64,000 nt of DNA from Amaranthus tricolor (GCF_026212465.1 NC_080057.1:10190164-10254163), one strand, 5' to 3'; numbered from the stretch's first letter, positions 13,441 through 25,267 are shown. Notes: generated by a model not told the origin, from the letters alone. Translations and numbers: made by a program.

Positions 13441-13449
13441 TAGTAACTA
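13441..13449 (+). repeat. 9-bp insertion marker in a satellite monomer
   Basis: TAGTAACTA lies between GCGCATA and AAGTAGCTC, lengthening the monomer to about 178 bp. It looks like a local slippage copy of the adjoining ATAAAGTAACTC-type sequence. The same insertion recurs at 15313, 18367, 22889 and 25268 and, on the other strand, at 36255. This makes it a useful tag of common descent. Confidence 0.85.
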
Positions 13450-15312
13450 AAGTAGCTCAAACTTGGTTTGTTTTGCACGAAACTTGGCACACAAAATTAT
13501 TTAGTATATATTATTGTGTTGAAGTGGTTAGAATTGAAAATCATAGTCATATTTGTTGAAATTACATGTTAAGTTGCGATTTTATGCGTTTTTAAGCGTT
13601 TTTGGCACTTTTACGCATAAAGTAGCTCACAAACTTGGTTTGTTTTGAACGAAACTTGGCACACAACACTATTTGGTATATAATATTGTGCTGAAGTGAT
13701 TAGAATTGAAAATCATAGTCGTATGCTAGAAATTACGTGTTAAGTTGCGATTTAAAGGGTTTTAAAGCGCTTTTGGCACTTTTGAGCATAAATTAACACA
13801 AACTTGGTTTGTTTTGCACGAAACTTGGCAAACAACACTATTTGGTATATATTATTGTGTTGAAGTGGTTAGAATAGAAAATCATAGTCGTATGCTAGAA
13901 ATTACGTGTTAAGTTGCTATTTTAAGCGTTTTTAAGCGTTTTTGGCACTTTTGCGCATAAAGTAGCTCAAACTTGGTTTGTTTTGCACGAAACTTGGCAT
14001 ACAATAATATTTGGTATATACTATTGTGTTGAAGTGGTTAAAATTGAAAATCATCGTCGTATACTAGAAATTACGTGTTAAGTTGCGATTTTATGCGTTT
14101 TTAAGCGTTTTTGGCACTTTTGCGCATAAAGTAGCTCAAATTGGTTTGTTTTGCACGAAACTTGGCATACAATACTATTTGTTATATATTATTGTGTTGA
14201 AGTGGTTAAAATTTAAAATCATAGTAGTATATTAGAAATTACGTGTTAAGTTGCGATTTTATGCGTTTTTAAGCGCTTTTGGAACTTTTGCGCATAAAGT
14301 AGCTCAAACTTTGTTTGTTTTCCACGAAACTTGGCATACAATACTATTTGGTATATATTATTGTGTTGAAGTGGTTAAATTTGAAAATCATAGTCGTATA
14401 CTAGAAATTACGTGTTAAATTGCGATTTTGTGCGTTTTTAAGCGTTTTTGGAACTTTTGCGCATAAAGTAGCTCAAACTTAGTTTGTTTTGCACGAAACT
14501 TGGCATACAATACTATTTGGTATATATTATTGTGTTGAAGTGGTTAAAATTGAAAATCATAGTCGTATGCTAGAAATTACGTGTTAAGTTGCGATTTTAA
14601 GGGTTTTTTAAGCGCTTTTGGCATTTTTGCGCATAAAGTAGCTCAAACTTGGTTTGTTTTGCACGAAGCTTGGCACACAATACTATTTGGTATATATTAT
14701 TGTGTTAAAGTGGTTAGAATTGAAAATGATAGTCGTATGCTAGAAATTACGTGTTAAGTTGCTATTTTATACGTTTTTAAACGTTTTTGGCACTTTTGCG
14801 CATAAAGTAGCTCAAACTTGGTTTATTTTGCACGAAACTTGGCATACAATACTATTTGGTATATATTATTGTGTTGAAGTGGTTAGAATTGAAAATCATA
14901 GTCGTATGCTAGAAATTACGTGTTAAGTTGCGATTTTAAGGGTTTTTAAGTGCTTTTGGCACTTTTTCGCATAAAGTAGCTCAAACTTGGTTTGTTTTGC
15001 ACGAATCTTGGCACACAACACTATTTGGTATATATTATTGTGTTGAAGTAGTTAGAATTGAAAATCATAGTCGTATGCTAGAAATTACGTGTTAAGTTGC
15101 GATTTTAAGGGTTTTTTAGCGTTTTGGCACTTTTGCGCATAAAGTAGCTCACAAATTTGGTTTGATTTGCATGAAATTTGGCACACAACACTAATTGGTA
15201 TATATTATTGTGTTGAAGTTGTTAGAATTGAAAATCATGGTCGTATGCTAGAAATTACGTGTTAAGTTACGATTTTAACGGTTTTTAAGCGCTTTTGGCA
15301 CTTTTGCGCATA
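13441..15312 (+). repeat. 18-monomer HOR family, short 11-monomer version
   Basis: Delimited by two occurrences of a rare 9-bp insertion (TAGTAACTA between GCGCATA and AAGTAGCTC), 1,872 bp apart. The internal marker TGCGATTTTGTGCG recurs at the same 1,872-bp offset (14421 and 16293). The block has about 11 monomers and matches the first part of the following 18-monomer unit, lacking the seven monomers that unit has between about 16.9 and 18.2 kb. It is either an ancestral shorter unit or a deletion derivative. Confidence 0.85.
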
Positions 15313-18300
15313 TAGTAACTAAAGTAGCTCAAACTTGGTTTGTTTTGCACGAAACTTGGCACACAAAGCTATTTAGTATATATTATTGTGTTGAAGTGGT
15401 TAGAATTGAAAATCATAGTCATATTTGTTGAAATTACATGTTAAGTTGCGATTTTATGCGTTTTTAAGCGTTTTTGGCACTTTTACGCATAAAGTAGCTC
15501 ACAAACTTGGTTTGTTTTGAACGAAACTTGGCACACAACACTATTTGGTATATAATATTGTGCTGAAGTGATTAGAATTGAAAATCATAGTCGTATGCTA
15601 GAAATTACGTGTTAAGTTGCGATTTAAAGGGTTTTAAAGCGCTTTTGGCACTTTTGAGAATAAATTAACACAAACTTGGTTTGTTTTGCACGAAACTTGG
15701 CAAACAACACTATTTGGTATATATTATTGTGTTGAAGTGGTTAGAATAGAAAATCATAGTCGTATGCTAGAAATTACGTGTTAAGTTGCTATTTTATGCG
15801 TTTTTAAGCGTTTTTTGCACTTTTGCGCATAAAGTAGCTCAAACTTGGTTTGTTTTGCACGAAACTTGGCATACAATAATATTTGGTATATACTATTGTG
15901 TTGAAGTGGTTAAAATTGAAAATCATCGTCGTATACTAGAAATTACGTGTTAAGTTGCGATTTTATGCGTTTTTAAGCGTTTTTGGCACTTTTGCGCATA
16001 AAGTAGCTCAAATTGGTTTGTTTTGCACGAAACTTGGCATACAATACTATTTGTTATATATTATTGTGCTGAAGTGGTTAAAATTTAAAATCATAGTAGT
16101 ATATTAGAAATTACGTGTTAAGTTGCGATTTTATGCGTTTTTAAGCGCTTTTGGAACTTTTGCGCATAAAGTAGCTCAAACTTTGTTTGTTTTCCACGAA
16201 ACTTGGCATACAATACTATTTGGTATATATTATTGTGTTGAAGTGGTTAAATTTGAAAATCATAGTCGTATACTAGAAATTACGTGTTAAATTGCGATTT
16301 TGTGCGTTTTTAAGCGCTTTTGGAACTTTTGCGCATAAAGTAGCTCAAACTTAGTTTGTTTTGCACGAAACTTGGCATACAATACTATTTGGTATATATT
16401 ATTGTGTTGAAGTGGTTAAAATTGAAAATCATAGTCGTATGCTAGAAATTACGTGTTAAGTTGCGATTTAAGGGTTTTTAAGCGCTTTTGGCATTTTTGC
16501 GCATAAAGTAGCTCAAACTTGGTTTGTTTTGCACGAAGCTTGGCACACAATAATATTTGGTATATATTATTGTGTTAAAGTGGTTAGAATTGAAAGTGAT
16601 AGTCGTATGCTAGAAATTACGTGTTAAGTTGCTATTTTATACGTTTTTAAGCGTTTTTGGCACTTTTGCGCATAAAGTAGCTCAAACTTGGTTTGTTTTG
16701 CACGAATCTTGGCACACAACACTATTTGGTATATCTTATTGTGTTGAAGTAGTTAGAATTGAAAATCATAGTCGTATGCTAGAAATTACGTGTTAAGTTG
16801 CGATTTTAAGGGTTTTTAAGTGCTTTTGGCACTTTTGCGCATAAAGTAGCTCAAACTTGGTTTGTTTTGCACGAATCTTGGCACACAACACTATTTGGTA
16901 TATATTATTGTGTTGAAGTAGTTAGAATTGAAAATCATAGTCGTATGCTAGAAATTACGTGTTAAGTTGCGATTTTAAGGGTTTTTTTAGCGTTTTGGCA
17001 CTTTTGCGCATAAAGTAGCTCACAAATTTGGTTTGAATTGCATGAAATTTGGCACACAACACTAATTGGTATATATTATTGTATTGAAGTTGTTAGAATT
17101 GAAAATCATGGTCGTATGCTAGAAATTACGTGTTAAATTACGATTTTAAGGGTTTTTAAGCGCTTTGACACTTTTGCGCATAGAGTAACTAAAACTTGGT
17201 TTGTTCTGCACGAAACTTGGTACACAACACTAATTGGTATATATTATTGTGCTGAAGTGGTTAGAATTGAAAATCTTAGTCATATGCTGGAAATTACAAG
17301 TTAAGTTGCGATTTTATGCGTTTTTAAGCGCTTTTGGCACTTTTGCGCATAAAGTAGCTAAAACTTGGTTTGTTTTGCACGAAACTTGGGACACAATACT
17401 ATTTGGTATATATTATTGTTTTGAAGTGGTTAGAATTGAAAATCATAGTCGTATGCTAGAAATTACGTGTTAAGTTGCGATTTTATGCGTTTTTAATCGT
17501 TTTTGGCACTTTTGCGCATAAAGTAGCTCAAACTTGGTTTGTTTTGCATGAAACTTGGCATACAATACTATTTGGTATATATTATTGTGTTGAAGTGGTT
17601 AAAATTGAAAATCATAGTCGTATACTAGAAATTACGTGTTAAATTGTGATTTTATGCGTTTTTAAGCGCTTTTGGAACTTTTGCGCATAAAGTAGCTCAA
17701 ACTTAGTTTGTTTTGCACGAAACTTGGCATACAATAGTATTTGGTATATATTATTGTGTTGAAGTGGTTAAAATTTAAAATCATAGTCGTATGCTAGAAA
17801 TTACGTGTTAAGTTGCGATTTAAAGGGTTTTTAAGCGCTTTTGGCATTTTTACTCATAAAGTAGCTCAAACTTGGTTTGTTTTGAACGAAGCTTGGCACA
17901 CAATACTATTTGGTATATATTATTGTGTTAAAGTGGTTAGAATGGAAAATGATAGTCGTATGCTAGAAATTACGTGTTAAGTTGCTATTTTATGCGTTTT
18001 TAAGCGTTTTTGGCACTTTAGCGCATAAAGTAGCTCAAACTTGGTTTGTTTTGCACGAAACTTGGCATACAATACTATTTGGTATATATTATTGTGTTGA
18101 AGTGGTTAGAATTGAAAATCCTAGTCGTATGTTTGAAATTACGTGTTAAGTTGCGATTTTAAGGGTTGTTTAGCGTTTTGGCACTTTTGCGCATAAAGTA
18201 GCTCACCAACTTGGTTTGATTTGCATGAAATTTGGCACACAACACTAATTGGTATATATTATTGTGTTGAAGTTGTTAGAATTGAAAATCATGGTCGTAT

Positions 18301-18366
18301 GCTAGAAATTACGTGTTAAGTTACGATTTTAACGGTTTTTAAGCGCTTTTGGCACTTTTGCGCATA
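15313..18366 (+). repeat. 18-monomer higher-order repeat, intact copy
   Basis: Marker-to-marker length is 3,054 bp (TAGTAACTA insertion at 15313 and 18367), which is 18 monomers including one of about 178 bp. A second independent marker, CATAGAGTAACT in a TTGTTCTGCACG monomer (17179 and 21701), and TGCGATTTTGTGCG (16293 and 19347) show the same period once the LTR is subtracted. Monomers within the unit are clearly diverged, while corresponding monomers one period apart are nearly identical. Confidence 0.88.
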
Positions 18367-19862
18367 TAGTAACTAAAGTAGCTCAAACTTGGTTTGTTTT
18401 GCACGAAACTTGGCACACAAAACTATTTAGTATATATTATTGTGTTGAAGTGGTTAGAATTGAAAAACATAGTCATATTTGTTTAAATTACATGTTAAGT
18501 TGCGATTTTATGCGTTTTTAAGCGTTTTTGGCACTTTTACGCATAAAGTAGCTCACAAACTTGGTTTGTTTTGAACGAAACTTGGCACACAACACTATTT
18601 GGTATATAATATTGTGCTGAAGTGATTAGAATTGAAAATCATAGTCGTATGCTAGAAATTACGTGTTAAGTTGCGATTTAAAGGGTTTTAAAGCGCTTTT
18701 GGCACTTTTGAGCATAAATTAACACAAATTTGGTTTGTTTTGCACGAAACTTGGCAAACAACACTATTTGGTATATATTATTGTTTTGAAGTGGTTAAAA
18801 TAGAAAATCATAGTCGTATGCTAGAAATTACGTGTTAAGTTGCTATTTTATGCGTTTTTAAGCGTTTTTGGCACTTTTGCGCATAAAGTAGCTCAAACTT
18901 GGTTTGTTTTGCACGAAACTTGGCATACAATAATATTTGGTATATACTATTGTGTTGAAGTGGTTAAAATTGAAAATCATCGTCGTATACTAGAAATTAC
19001 GTGTTAAGTTGCGATTTTATGCGTTTTTAAGCGTTTTTGGCACTTTTGCGCATAAAGTAGCTCAAATTGGTTTGTTTTGCACGAAACTTGGCGTACAATA
19101 CTATTTGTTATATATTATTGTGTTGAAGTGGTTAAAATTTAAAATCATAGTAGTATATTAGAAATTACGTGTTAAGTTCCGATTTTATGCGTTTTTAAGC
19201 GCTTTTGGAACTTTTGCGCATAAAGTAGCTCAAACTTTGTTTGTTTTCCGCGAAACTTGGCATACAATACTATTTGGTATATATTATTGTGTTGAAGTGG
19301 TTAAATTTGAAAATCATAGTCGTATACTAGAAATTACGTGTTAAATTGCGATTTTGTGCGTTTTTAAGCGCTTTTGGAACTTTTGCGCATAAAGTAGCTC
19401 AAACTTAGTTTGTTTTGCACGAAACTTGGCATACAATACTATTTGGTATATATTATTGTGTTGAAGTGGTTAAAATTGAAAATCATAGTCGTATGCTAGA
19501 AATTACGTGTTAAGTTGCGATTTTAAGGGTTTTTAAGCGCTTTTGGCATTTTTGCGCATAAAGTAGCTCAAACTTGGTTTGTTTTTGCACGAAGCTTGGC
19601 ACACAATACTATTTGGTATATATTATTGTGTTAAAGTGGTTAGAATTGAAAATGATTGTCGTATGCTAGAAATTACGTGTTAAGTTGCTATTTTATACGT
19701 TTTTAAGCGTTTTTGGCACTTTTGCGCATAAAGTAGCTCAAACTTGGTTTGTTTTGCACGAATCTTGGCACACAACACTATTTGGTATATATTATTGTGT
19801 TGAAGTAGTTAGAATTGAAAATCATAGTCGTATGCTAGAAATTACGTGTTAAGTTGCGATTT

Positions 19863-19867
19863 TAAGG
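19863..19867 (+). repeat. Target site duplication, left
   Basis: TAAGG immediately before the element's TGTTG terminus, repeated directly after its CAACA terminus at 21329. Five bases is the usual duplication length for LTR-retrotransposon integrase. The target was the GATTTTAAGGG part of a monomer. Confidence 0.93.
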
Positions 19868-20022
19868 TGTTGATTCAATTAGGAACGGGAACAGCAACAA
19901 GAGGGGGGGGTGAATTGTTGTTGTTGCAAGTTTAAGCGATTGTGCCCTGTTTTTGCGGAATTATTCAAAATAAATAAAGCTTAAACTAAGAGCAAAATAT
20001 TAAGAGAGACACACAATTTTTA

Positions 20023-20062
20023 CGTGGAAACCTTTTGGGCCTAAACAAAAGGAAAAACCACG
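20023..20062. other. Two-part inverted repeat in the LTR
   Basis: CGTGG (20023-20027) pairs with CCACG (20058-20062), and inside it CCTTTTG (20031-20037) pairs with CAAAAGG (20046-20052). A-rich bulges of 3 and 5 nt separate the stems and an 8-nt loop closes them. The surrounding ACGTGGAAACC and AAAAACCACG sequence is, to my recollection, a recurrent conserved block of plant LTRs. Confidence 0.75.
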
Positions 20063-20130
20063 ACCACTTGGGATTTTCAAAAACTCCACTATGTTTAAGG
20101 CAATTAGTTACAATCACAATAAACACCTTA

Positions 20131-20275
20131 CTTCACTCGAAGCGAAACAACTAGGCCAACTCTTCACTCTCTAATTGCTTTACTCAAAGCAACAAACTTA
20201 GCTTCTCTTCAAGCTAATCCTCTCTAGCTTCACTCAAAGCTATCTAATTTCCCCCTTAGACTCACCCGAGTCTAA
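20131..20275. other. Cluster of consecutive small hairpins in the LTR
   Basis: Four perfect short inverted repeats in a row: TTGCTTT/AAAGCAA with a 4-nt loop (20175-20192), TTAGCTT/AAGCTAA with a 6-nt loop (20198-20217), TAGCTT/AAGCTA with a 6-nt loop (20225-20242), and TTAGACTC/GAGTCTAA with a 4-nt loop (20256-20275). An imperfect one (TTCACTCGAAGCGAA) precedes them near 20132. Most share an ACTC-like centre although the stems differ in sequence, which suggests structure is being kept rather than sequence. Function is unknown to me. Confidence 0.78.
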
Positions 20276-20627
20276 TTACATAAACTCTCAAAAACCCTTA
20301 CAAAAAGGATATAAATTCTCTAAAATAAATCAAAGAGTTGCATCAAGAAAATATTATAAATTAATTGGCAACTTTAAGAACAAAATATTTCTTGTAAAAT
20401 CCAACAAAAACGTATGAAAAACACTTAAGCACAAAACGTTGGATTACTTCTCATCTCTTTAAAAACCGGAATTATCTTGCAATTTATAGAAAATAATATT
20501 CCTAAGAAAGTGGAATAATCCAATCCATCATCCCACTATCAAAAGATCATGGGAGTAATGTGGATTAAGCAAACACACGGTTATTTCCATAAGATTTGAT
20601 TAAGTCAAATCACACGTGTACACAAAC

Positions 20628-20663
20628 AATAACCGCTGTTCCCTTAATAACCGCTGTTCCCTA
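20628..20663. repeat. 18-bp tandem duplication in the LTR
   Basis: AATAACCGCTGTTCCCTT (20628-20645) is followed at once by AATAACCGCTGTTCCCTA (20646-20663), differing only in the last base. A shorter CCTGTTCCCC follows near 20690. This is a slippage-type duplication inside the U3-like or R-like part of the LTR. Confidence 0.88.
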
Positions 20664-20905
20664 AAGTAGCAGTTTCTTCAGTAGTAATTCCTGTTCCCCA
20701 AATTAATGGCTGGAACTTCATGCTATATTTAGAAAACGGTTAATCTTAGTGGGAATGACTGCTTGCTAATTTTTAGGAATAAAGACCGGCTGAAAAGATT
20801 TGCTAAGACCAATTCAAAGTTAGTTAATTCTATTTTTAACAAATCCAGGATTTATTAAAAATAGATCCTAAAATAAAGGATCTTAACAAATAAATCGTGA
20901 ATACA

Positions 20906-20926
20906 TTTTTTTTTTTTTTTTTTTTT
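20906..20926. repeat. T21 homopolymer in the LTR
   Basis: Run of 21 T followed by AACAAAAACG. It could be a grown microsatellite or a sequencing-sensitive length. It is not at the element's end, so it does not argue for a LINE or SINE tail. Confidence 0.9.
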
Positions 20927-21328
20927 AACAAAAACGATTTGCCAATTAACTTAAATAAATTTTTACTGCAACAATTTAATTTAAAATACATTAACTAAAA
21001 AAAATAAAAAAAATAATTAAAATATGATAACCAGAATTTTTAGTCAACGTAGTCAACCTTCAGCTCAGGAACAGTGTGCTGTCTCCAGACTTCAGTTTAG
21101 CTAGAACATCCAACTTGGGAACAGTAGATCTGCTGTCTCCATTTTACATCCCAAGCGATATGCTTTTCCTAACATCAATTGAAACCTTTTGACATGTACG
21201 TTTCCATAAGCTAAGGCATAGGTACTATCAACGATCATAATCATAATCGGATATCGACCTGCACAATCTCTAAAAACATGTTTGCTTAAATAAAGTGTAG
21301 TCATCATCAAAACTCAAGAGGTCCAACA

Positions 21329-21333
21329 TAAGG
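21329..21333 (+). repeat. Target site duplication, right
   Basis: TAAGG directly after CAACA. Joining the left flank to the sequence after this copy restores an uninterrupted monomer (GATTTTAAGGGTTTTTAAG), which fixes both ends of the element. Confidence 0.93.
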
Positions 21334-22888
21334 GTTTTTAAGTGCTTTTGGCACTTTTGCGCATAAAGTAGCTCAAACTTGGTTTGTTTTGCACGAATCT
21401 TGGCACACAACACTATTTGGTATATATTATTGTGTTGAAGTAGTTAGAATTGAAAATCATAGTCGTATGCTAGAAATTACGTGTTAAGTTGCGATTTTAA
21501 GGGTTTTTTAGCGTTTTGGCACTTTTGCGCATAAAGTAGCTCACAAATTTGGTTTGATTTGCATGAAATTTGGCACACAACACTAATTGGTATATATTAT
21601 TGTATTGAAGTTGTTAGAATTGAAAATCATGGTCGTATGCTAGAAATTACGTGTTAAATTACGATTTTAAGGGTTTTTAAGCGCTTTTGACACTTTTGCG
21701 CATAGAGTAACTAAAACTTGGTTTGTTCTGCACGAAACTTGGTACACAACACTAATTGGTATATATTATTGTGCTGAAGTGGTTAGAATTGAAAATCTTA
21801 GTCATATGCTGGAAATTACATGTTAAGTTGCGATTTTATGCGTTTTTAAGCAATTTTGGCACTTTTGCGCATAAAGTAGCTAAAACTTGGTTTGTTTTGC
21901 ACGAAACTTGGGACACAATACTATTTTGTATATATTATTGTTTTGAAGTGCTTAGAATTGAAAATCATAGTCGTATGCTAGAAATTACGTGTTAAGTTGC
22001 GATTTTATGCGTTTTTAATCGTTTTTGGCACTTTTGCGCATAAAGTAGCTCAAACTTGGTTTGTTTTGCATGAAACTTGGCATACAATACTATTTGGTAT
22101 ATATTATTGTGTTGAAGTGGTTAAAATTTAAAATCATAGTCGTATACTAGAAATTACGTGTTAAATTGTGATTTTATGCGTTTTTAAGCGCTTTTAGAAC
22201 TTTTGCGCATAAAGTAGCTCAAACTTAGTTTGTTTTGCACGAAACTTGGCATACAATAGTATTTGGTATATATTATTGTGTTGAAGTGGTTAAAATTTAA
22301 AATCATAGTCGTATGCTAGAAATTACGTGTTAAGTTGCGATTTAAAGGGTTTTTAAGCGCTTTTGACATTTTTACTCATAAAGTAGCTCAAACTTGGTTT
22401 GTTTTGAACGAAGCTTGGCACACAATACTATTTAGTATATATTATTGTGTTAAAGTGGTTAGAATGGAAAATGATAGTCGTATGCTAGAAATTACGTGTT
22501 AAGTTGCTATTTTATGCGTTTTTAAGCGTTTTTGGCACTTTAGCGCATAAAGTAGCTCAAACTTGGTTTGTTTTGCACGAAACTTGGCATACAATACTAT
22601 TTGGTATATATTATTGTGTTGAAGTGGTTAGAATTGAAAATCATAGTCGTATGTTAGAAATTACGTGTTAAGTTGCGATTTTAAGGGTTTTTTAGCGTTT
22701 TGGCACTTTTGCGCATAAAGTAGCTCACCAACTTTGTTTGATTTGCATGAAACTTGGCAGACAAAACTAATTGGTATATATTATTGTGTTGAAGTTGTTA
22801 GAATTGAAAATCATGGTCGTATGCTAGAAATTACGTGTTAAGTTACGATTTTAAGTGTTTTTAAGCGCTTTCGGCACTTTTGCGCATA

Positions 22889-25267
22889 TAGTAACTAAAG
22901 TAGCTCAAACTTGGTTTGTTTTGCACGAAACTTGGCACACAAAACTATTTAGTATATATTATTGTGTTGAAGTGGTTAGAATTGAAAATCATAGTCATAT
23001 GCTAGAAATTACATGTTAGGTTGCGATTTTATGCGTTTTAAAGCGTTTTTGGCACTTTTACGCATAAAGTACCTCACAAACTTGGTTTGTTTTAAACGAA
23101 ACTTGGCACACAACAGTATTTGGTATATATTATTGTGTTGAAGTGATTAGAATTTAAAATCATAGTCGTATGCTAGAAATTACGTGTTAAGTTGCGATTT
23201 TAAGGGTTTTAAAGCGCTTTTGGCACTTTTGTGCATAAATTAACTCAAACTTGGTTTGTTTTGCACGCAACTTGGCAAACAACACTATTTGGTATATATT
23301 ATTGTGTTGAAGTGGTTAGAATAGAAAATCATAGTCGTATGCTAGAAATTACGTGTTAAGTTGCTATTTTATGCGTTTTTAAGCGTTTTTGGCACTTTAA
23401 CGCATAAAGTAGCTCAAACTTGGTTTGTTTTGCAGGAAACTTGGCATACAATAATATTTGGTATATACTATTGTGTTGAAGTGGTTAAAATTTAAAATCA
23501 TAGTCGTATACTAGAAATTACGTGTTAAGTTGCGATTTTATGCGTTTTTAAGCGTTTTTGGCACTTTTGCGCATAAAGTAGCTCAAATTGGTTTGTTTTG
23601 TACGAAACTTGGCATACAATACTATTTGGTATATATTATTGTGTTGAAGTGGTTAAAATTGAAAATCATAGTCGTATACTAGAAATTACGTGTTAAGTTG
23701 CGATTTTATGCGTTTTTAAGCGCTTTTGGAACTTTTGCGCATAAAGTAGCTCAAACTTAGTTTTTTTTCCACGAAACTTGGCATACAATACTATTTGGTA
23801 TATATTATTGTGTTGAAGCGGTTAAAATTGAAAATCATAGTCGTATACTAGAAATTACGTGTTAAGTTGCGATTTTATGCGTTTTTAATCGTTTTTGGCA
23901 CTTTTGCGCATAAAGTAGCTCAAACTTGGTTTGTTTTGCATGAAACTTGGCATAAAATACTATTTGGTATATATTATTGTGTTGAAGTGGTTAAAATTGA
24001 AAATCATAGTCGTATACTAGAAATTACGTGTTAAGTTGCGATTTTATGCGTTTTTTAAGCGCTTTTGGAACTTTTGCGCATAAAGTAGTTCAAACTTAGT
24101 TTGTTTTGCACGAAACTTGGCATACAATACTATTTGGTATATATTATTGTGTTGAAGTTGTTAGAATTGAAAATCATGGTCGTATGCTAGAAATTACGTG
24201 TTAAATTACGATTTTAAGGTTTTTAAGCGCTTTTGACACTTTTGCGCATAGAGTAACTAAAACTTGGTTTGTTCTGCACGAAACTTGGTACACAACACTA
24301 ATTGGTATATATTATTGTGCTGAAGTGGTTAGAATTGAAAATCTTAGTCATATGCTGGAAATTACATGTTAAGTTGTGATTTTATGCGTTTTTTAGGCGC
24401 TTTTGGAACTTTTGCGCATAAAGTAGCTCAAACTTAGTTTGTTTTGCACGAAACTTGGCATACAATAGTATTTGGTATATATTATTGTGTTGAAGTGGTT
24501 AAAATTTAAAATCATAGTCGTATGCTAGAAATTACGTGTTAAGTTGCGATTTAAAGGGTTTTTAAGCGCTTTTGGCATTTTTACGCATAAAGTAGCTCAA
24601 ACTTGGTTTGTTTTGAACGAAGCTTGGCACACAATACTATTTGGTATATATTATTGTGTTAAAGTGGTTAGAATTGAAAATGATAGTCGTATGCTAGAAA
24701 TTACGTGTGAAGTTGCTATTTTATGCGTTTTTTAAGCGTTTTTGGCACTTTAGCGCATAAAGTAGCTCAAACTTGGTTTGTTTTGCACGAAACTTGGCAT
24801 ACAATACTATTTGGTATATATTATTGTGTTGAAGTGGTTAGAATTGAAAATCATAGTCGTATGTTAGAAATTACGTGTTAAGTTGCGGTTTTAAGGGTTT
24901 TTAAGTGCTTTTGGCACTTTTGCGCATGAAGTAGCTCAAACTTGGTTTGTTTTGCACGAATCTTGGCACACAACACTATTTGGTATATATTATTGTGTTG
25001 AAGTATTTAGAATTGAAAATCATAGTCGTATGCTAGAAATTACGTGTTAAGTTGCGATTTTAAGGGTTTTTTAGCGTTTTGGCACTTTTGCGCATAAAGT
25101 AGCTCACCAACTTGGTTTGATTTGCATGAAACTTGGCAGACAACACTAATTGGTATATATTATTGTGTTGAAGTTTTTAGAATTGAAAATCATGGTCGTA
25201 TGCTAGAAATTACGTGTTAAGTTAAGATTTTAAGTGTTTTTAAGCGCTTTTGGCACTTTTGCGCATA
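22889..25267 (+). repeat. 18-monomer HOR family, 14-monomer derivative
   Basis: The next interval between 9-bp-insertion markers is 2,379 bp (22889 to 25268), about 14 monomers, so this copy is four short of the full unit. A join near 24150-24250 puts a GAAGTTGTTAG / CATGGTCG monomer directly after CATACAATAC-type monomers, an order not seen in the longer copies. This is the likely place where monomers were lost. Confidence 0.75.

Larger units (their letters stand above)
9381..19867 (+). repeat. Satellite array, + orientation, second segment
   Basis: About 62 monomers of the same family and strand as the first segment, with a different mix of variants. CATACAATAC, GGTTAAAATTG and GTATACTAGAAATT types dominate from about 10.4 to 13.2 kb, in place of the CACACAACAC and GTATGCTAAAATTT types common before 9.3 kb. 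The segment ends inside a monomer at GATTTTAAGG, where the LTR has inserted. It contains a pentamer duplication and the start of the 18-monomer HOR, both listed separately. No coding or unique sequence was seen. Confidence 0.97.
19868..21328. mobile_element. Solo LTR of a plant retrotransposon, probably Ty1/copia
   Basis: A 1,461-bp non-satellite block with the termini TGTTG...CAACA, flanked by the 5-bp direct repeat TAAGG. It has no primer-binding site, no gag or pol coding and no internal pair of repeats, so it reads as one LTR left after recombination between the two LTRs of a full element. Features in order: G8 run (19903-19910), a hairpin around TTTTTACGTGGAAACC (20023-20062), a cluster of small hairpins (20131-20275), an 18-bp tandem duplication (20628-20663), a T21 run (20906-20926), and two GGAACAG...CTGTCTCC motifs near 21067 and 21118. 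From memory, the GTGAATTG / ACGTGGAAACC / AAAAACCACG combination is common in plant copia LTRs of the SIRE/Maximus type; that assignment needs a database check. LTR structure is symmetrical at its ends, so strand is not assigned. A 69-codon frame at 21101-21310 (-) resembles nothing I know. Confidence 0.87.
18367..22888 (+). repeat. 18-monomer higher-order repeat, copy carrying the LTR insertion
   Basis: Marker-to-marker length is 4,522 bp. Removing the 1,461-bp LTR and its 5-bp target duplication leaves 3,056 bp, matching the 3,054 bp of the preceding copy. The CATAGAGTAACT marker gives the same 4,522 bp (17179 to 21701). The unit is therefore a normal 18-monomer repeat into which the retroelement jumped after the unit had formed, and no satellite was lost at the insertion. 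Confidence 0.9.

Noticed and set aside
21101..21310. 69-codon open frame on the - strand inside the LTR
   Set aside because: Short, with no recognisable domain, in the terminal part of a solo LTR where coding sequence is not expected. It is the length expected by chance.
19868..21328. Complete LTR retrotransposon, TRIM element, or LINE/SINE (because of the T21 run)
   Set aside because: No second terminal repeat lies inside the block, and there is no primer-binding site or polypurine tract between repeats. The T run is internal and the ends are TG...CA with a 5-bp duplication, which fits a solo LTR best.
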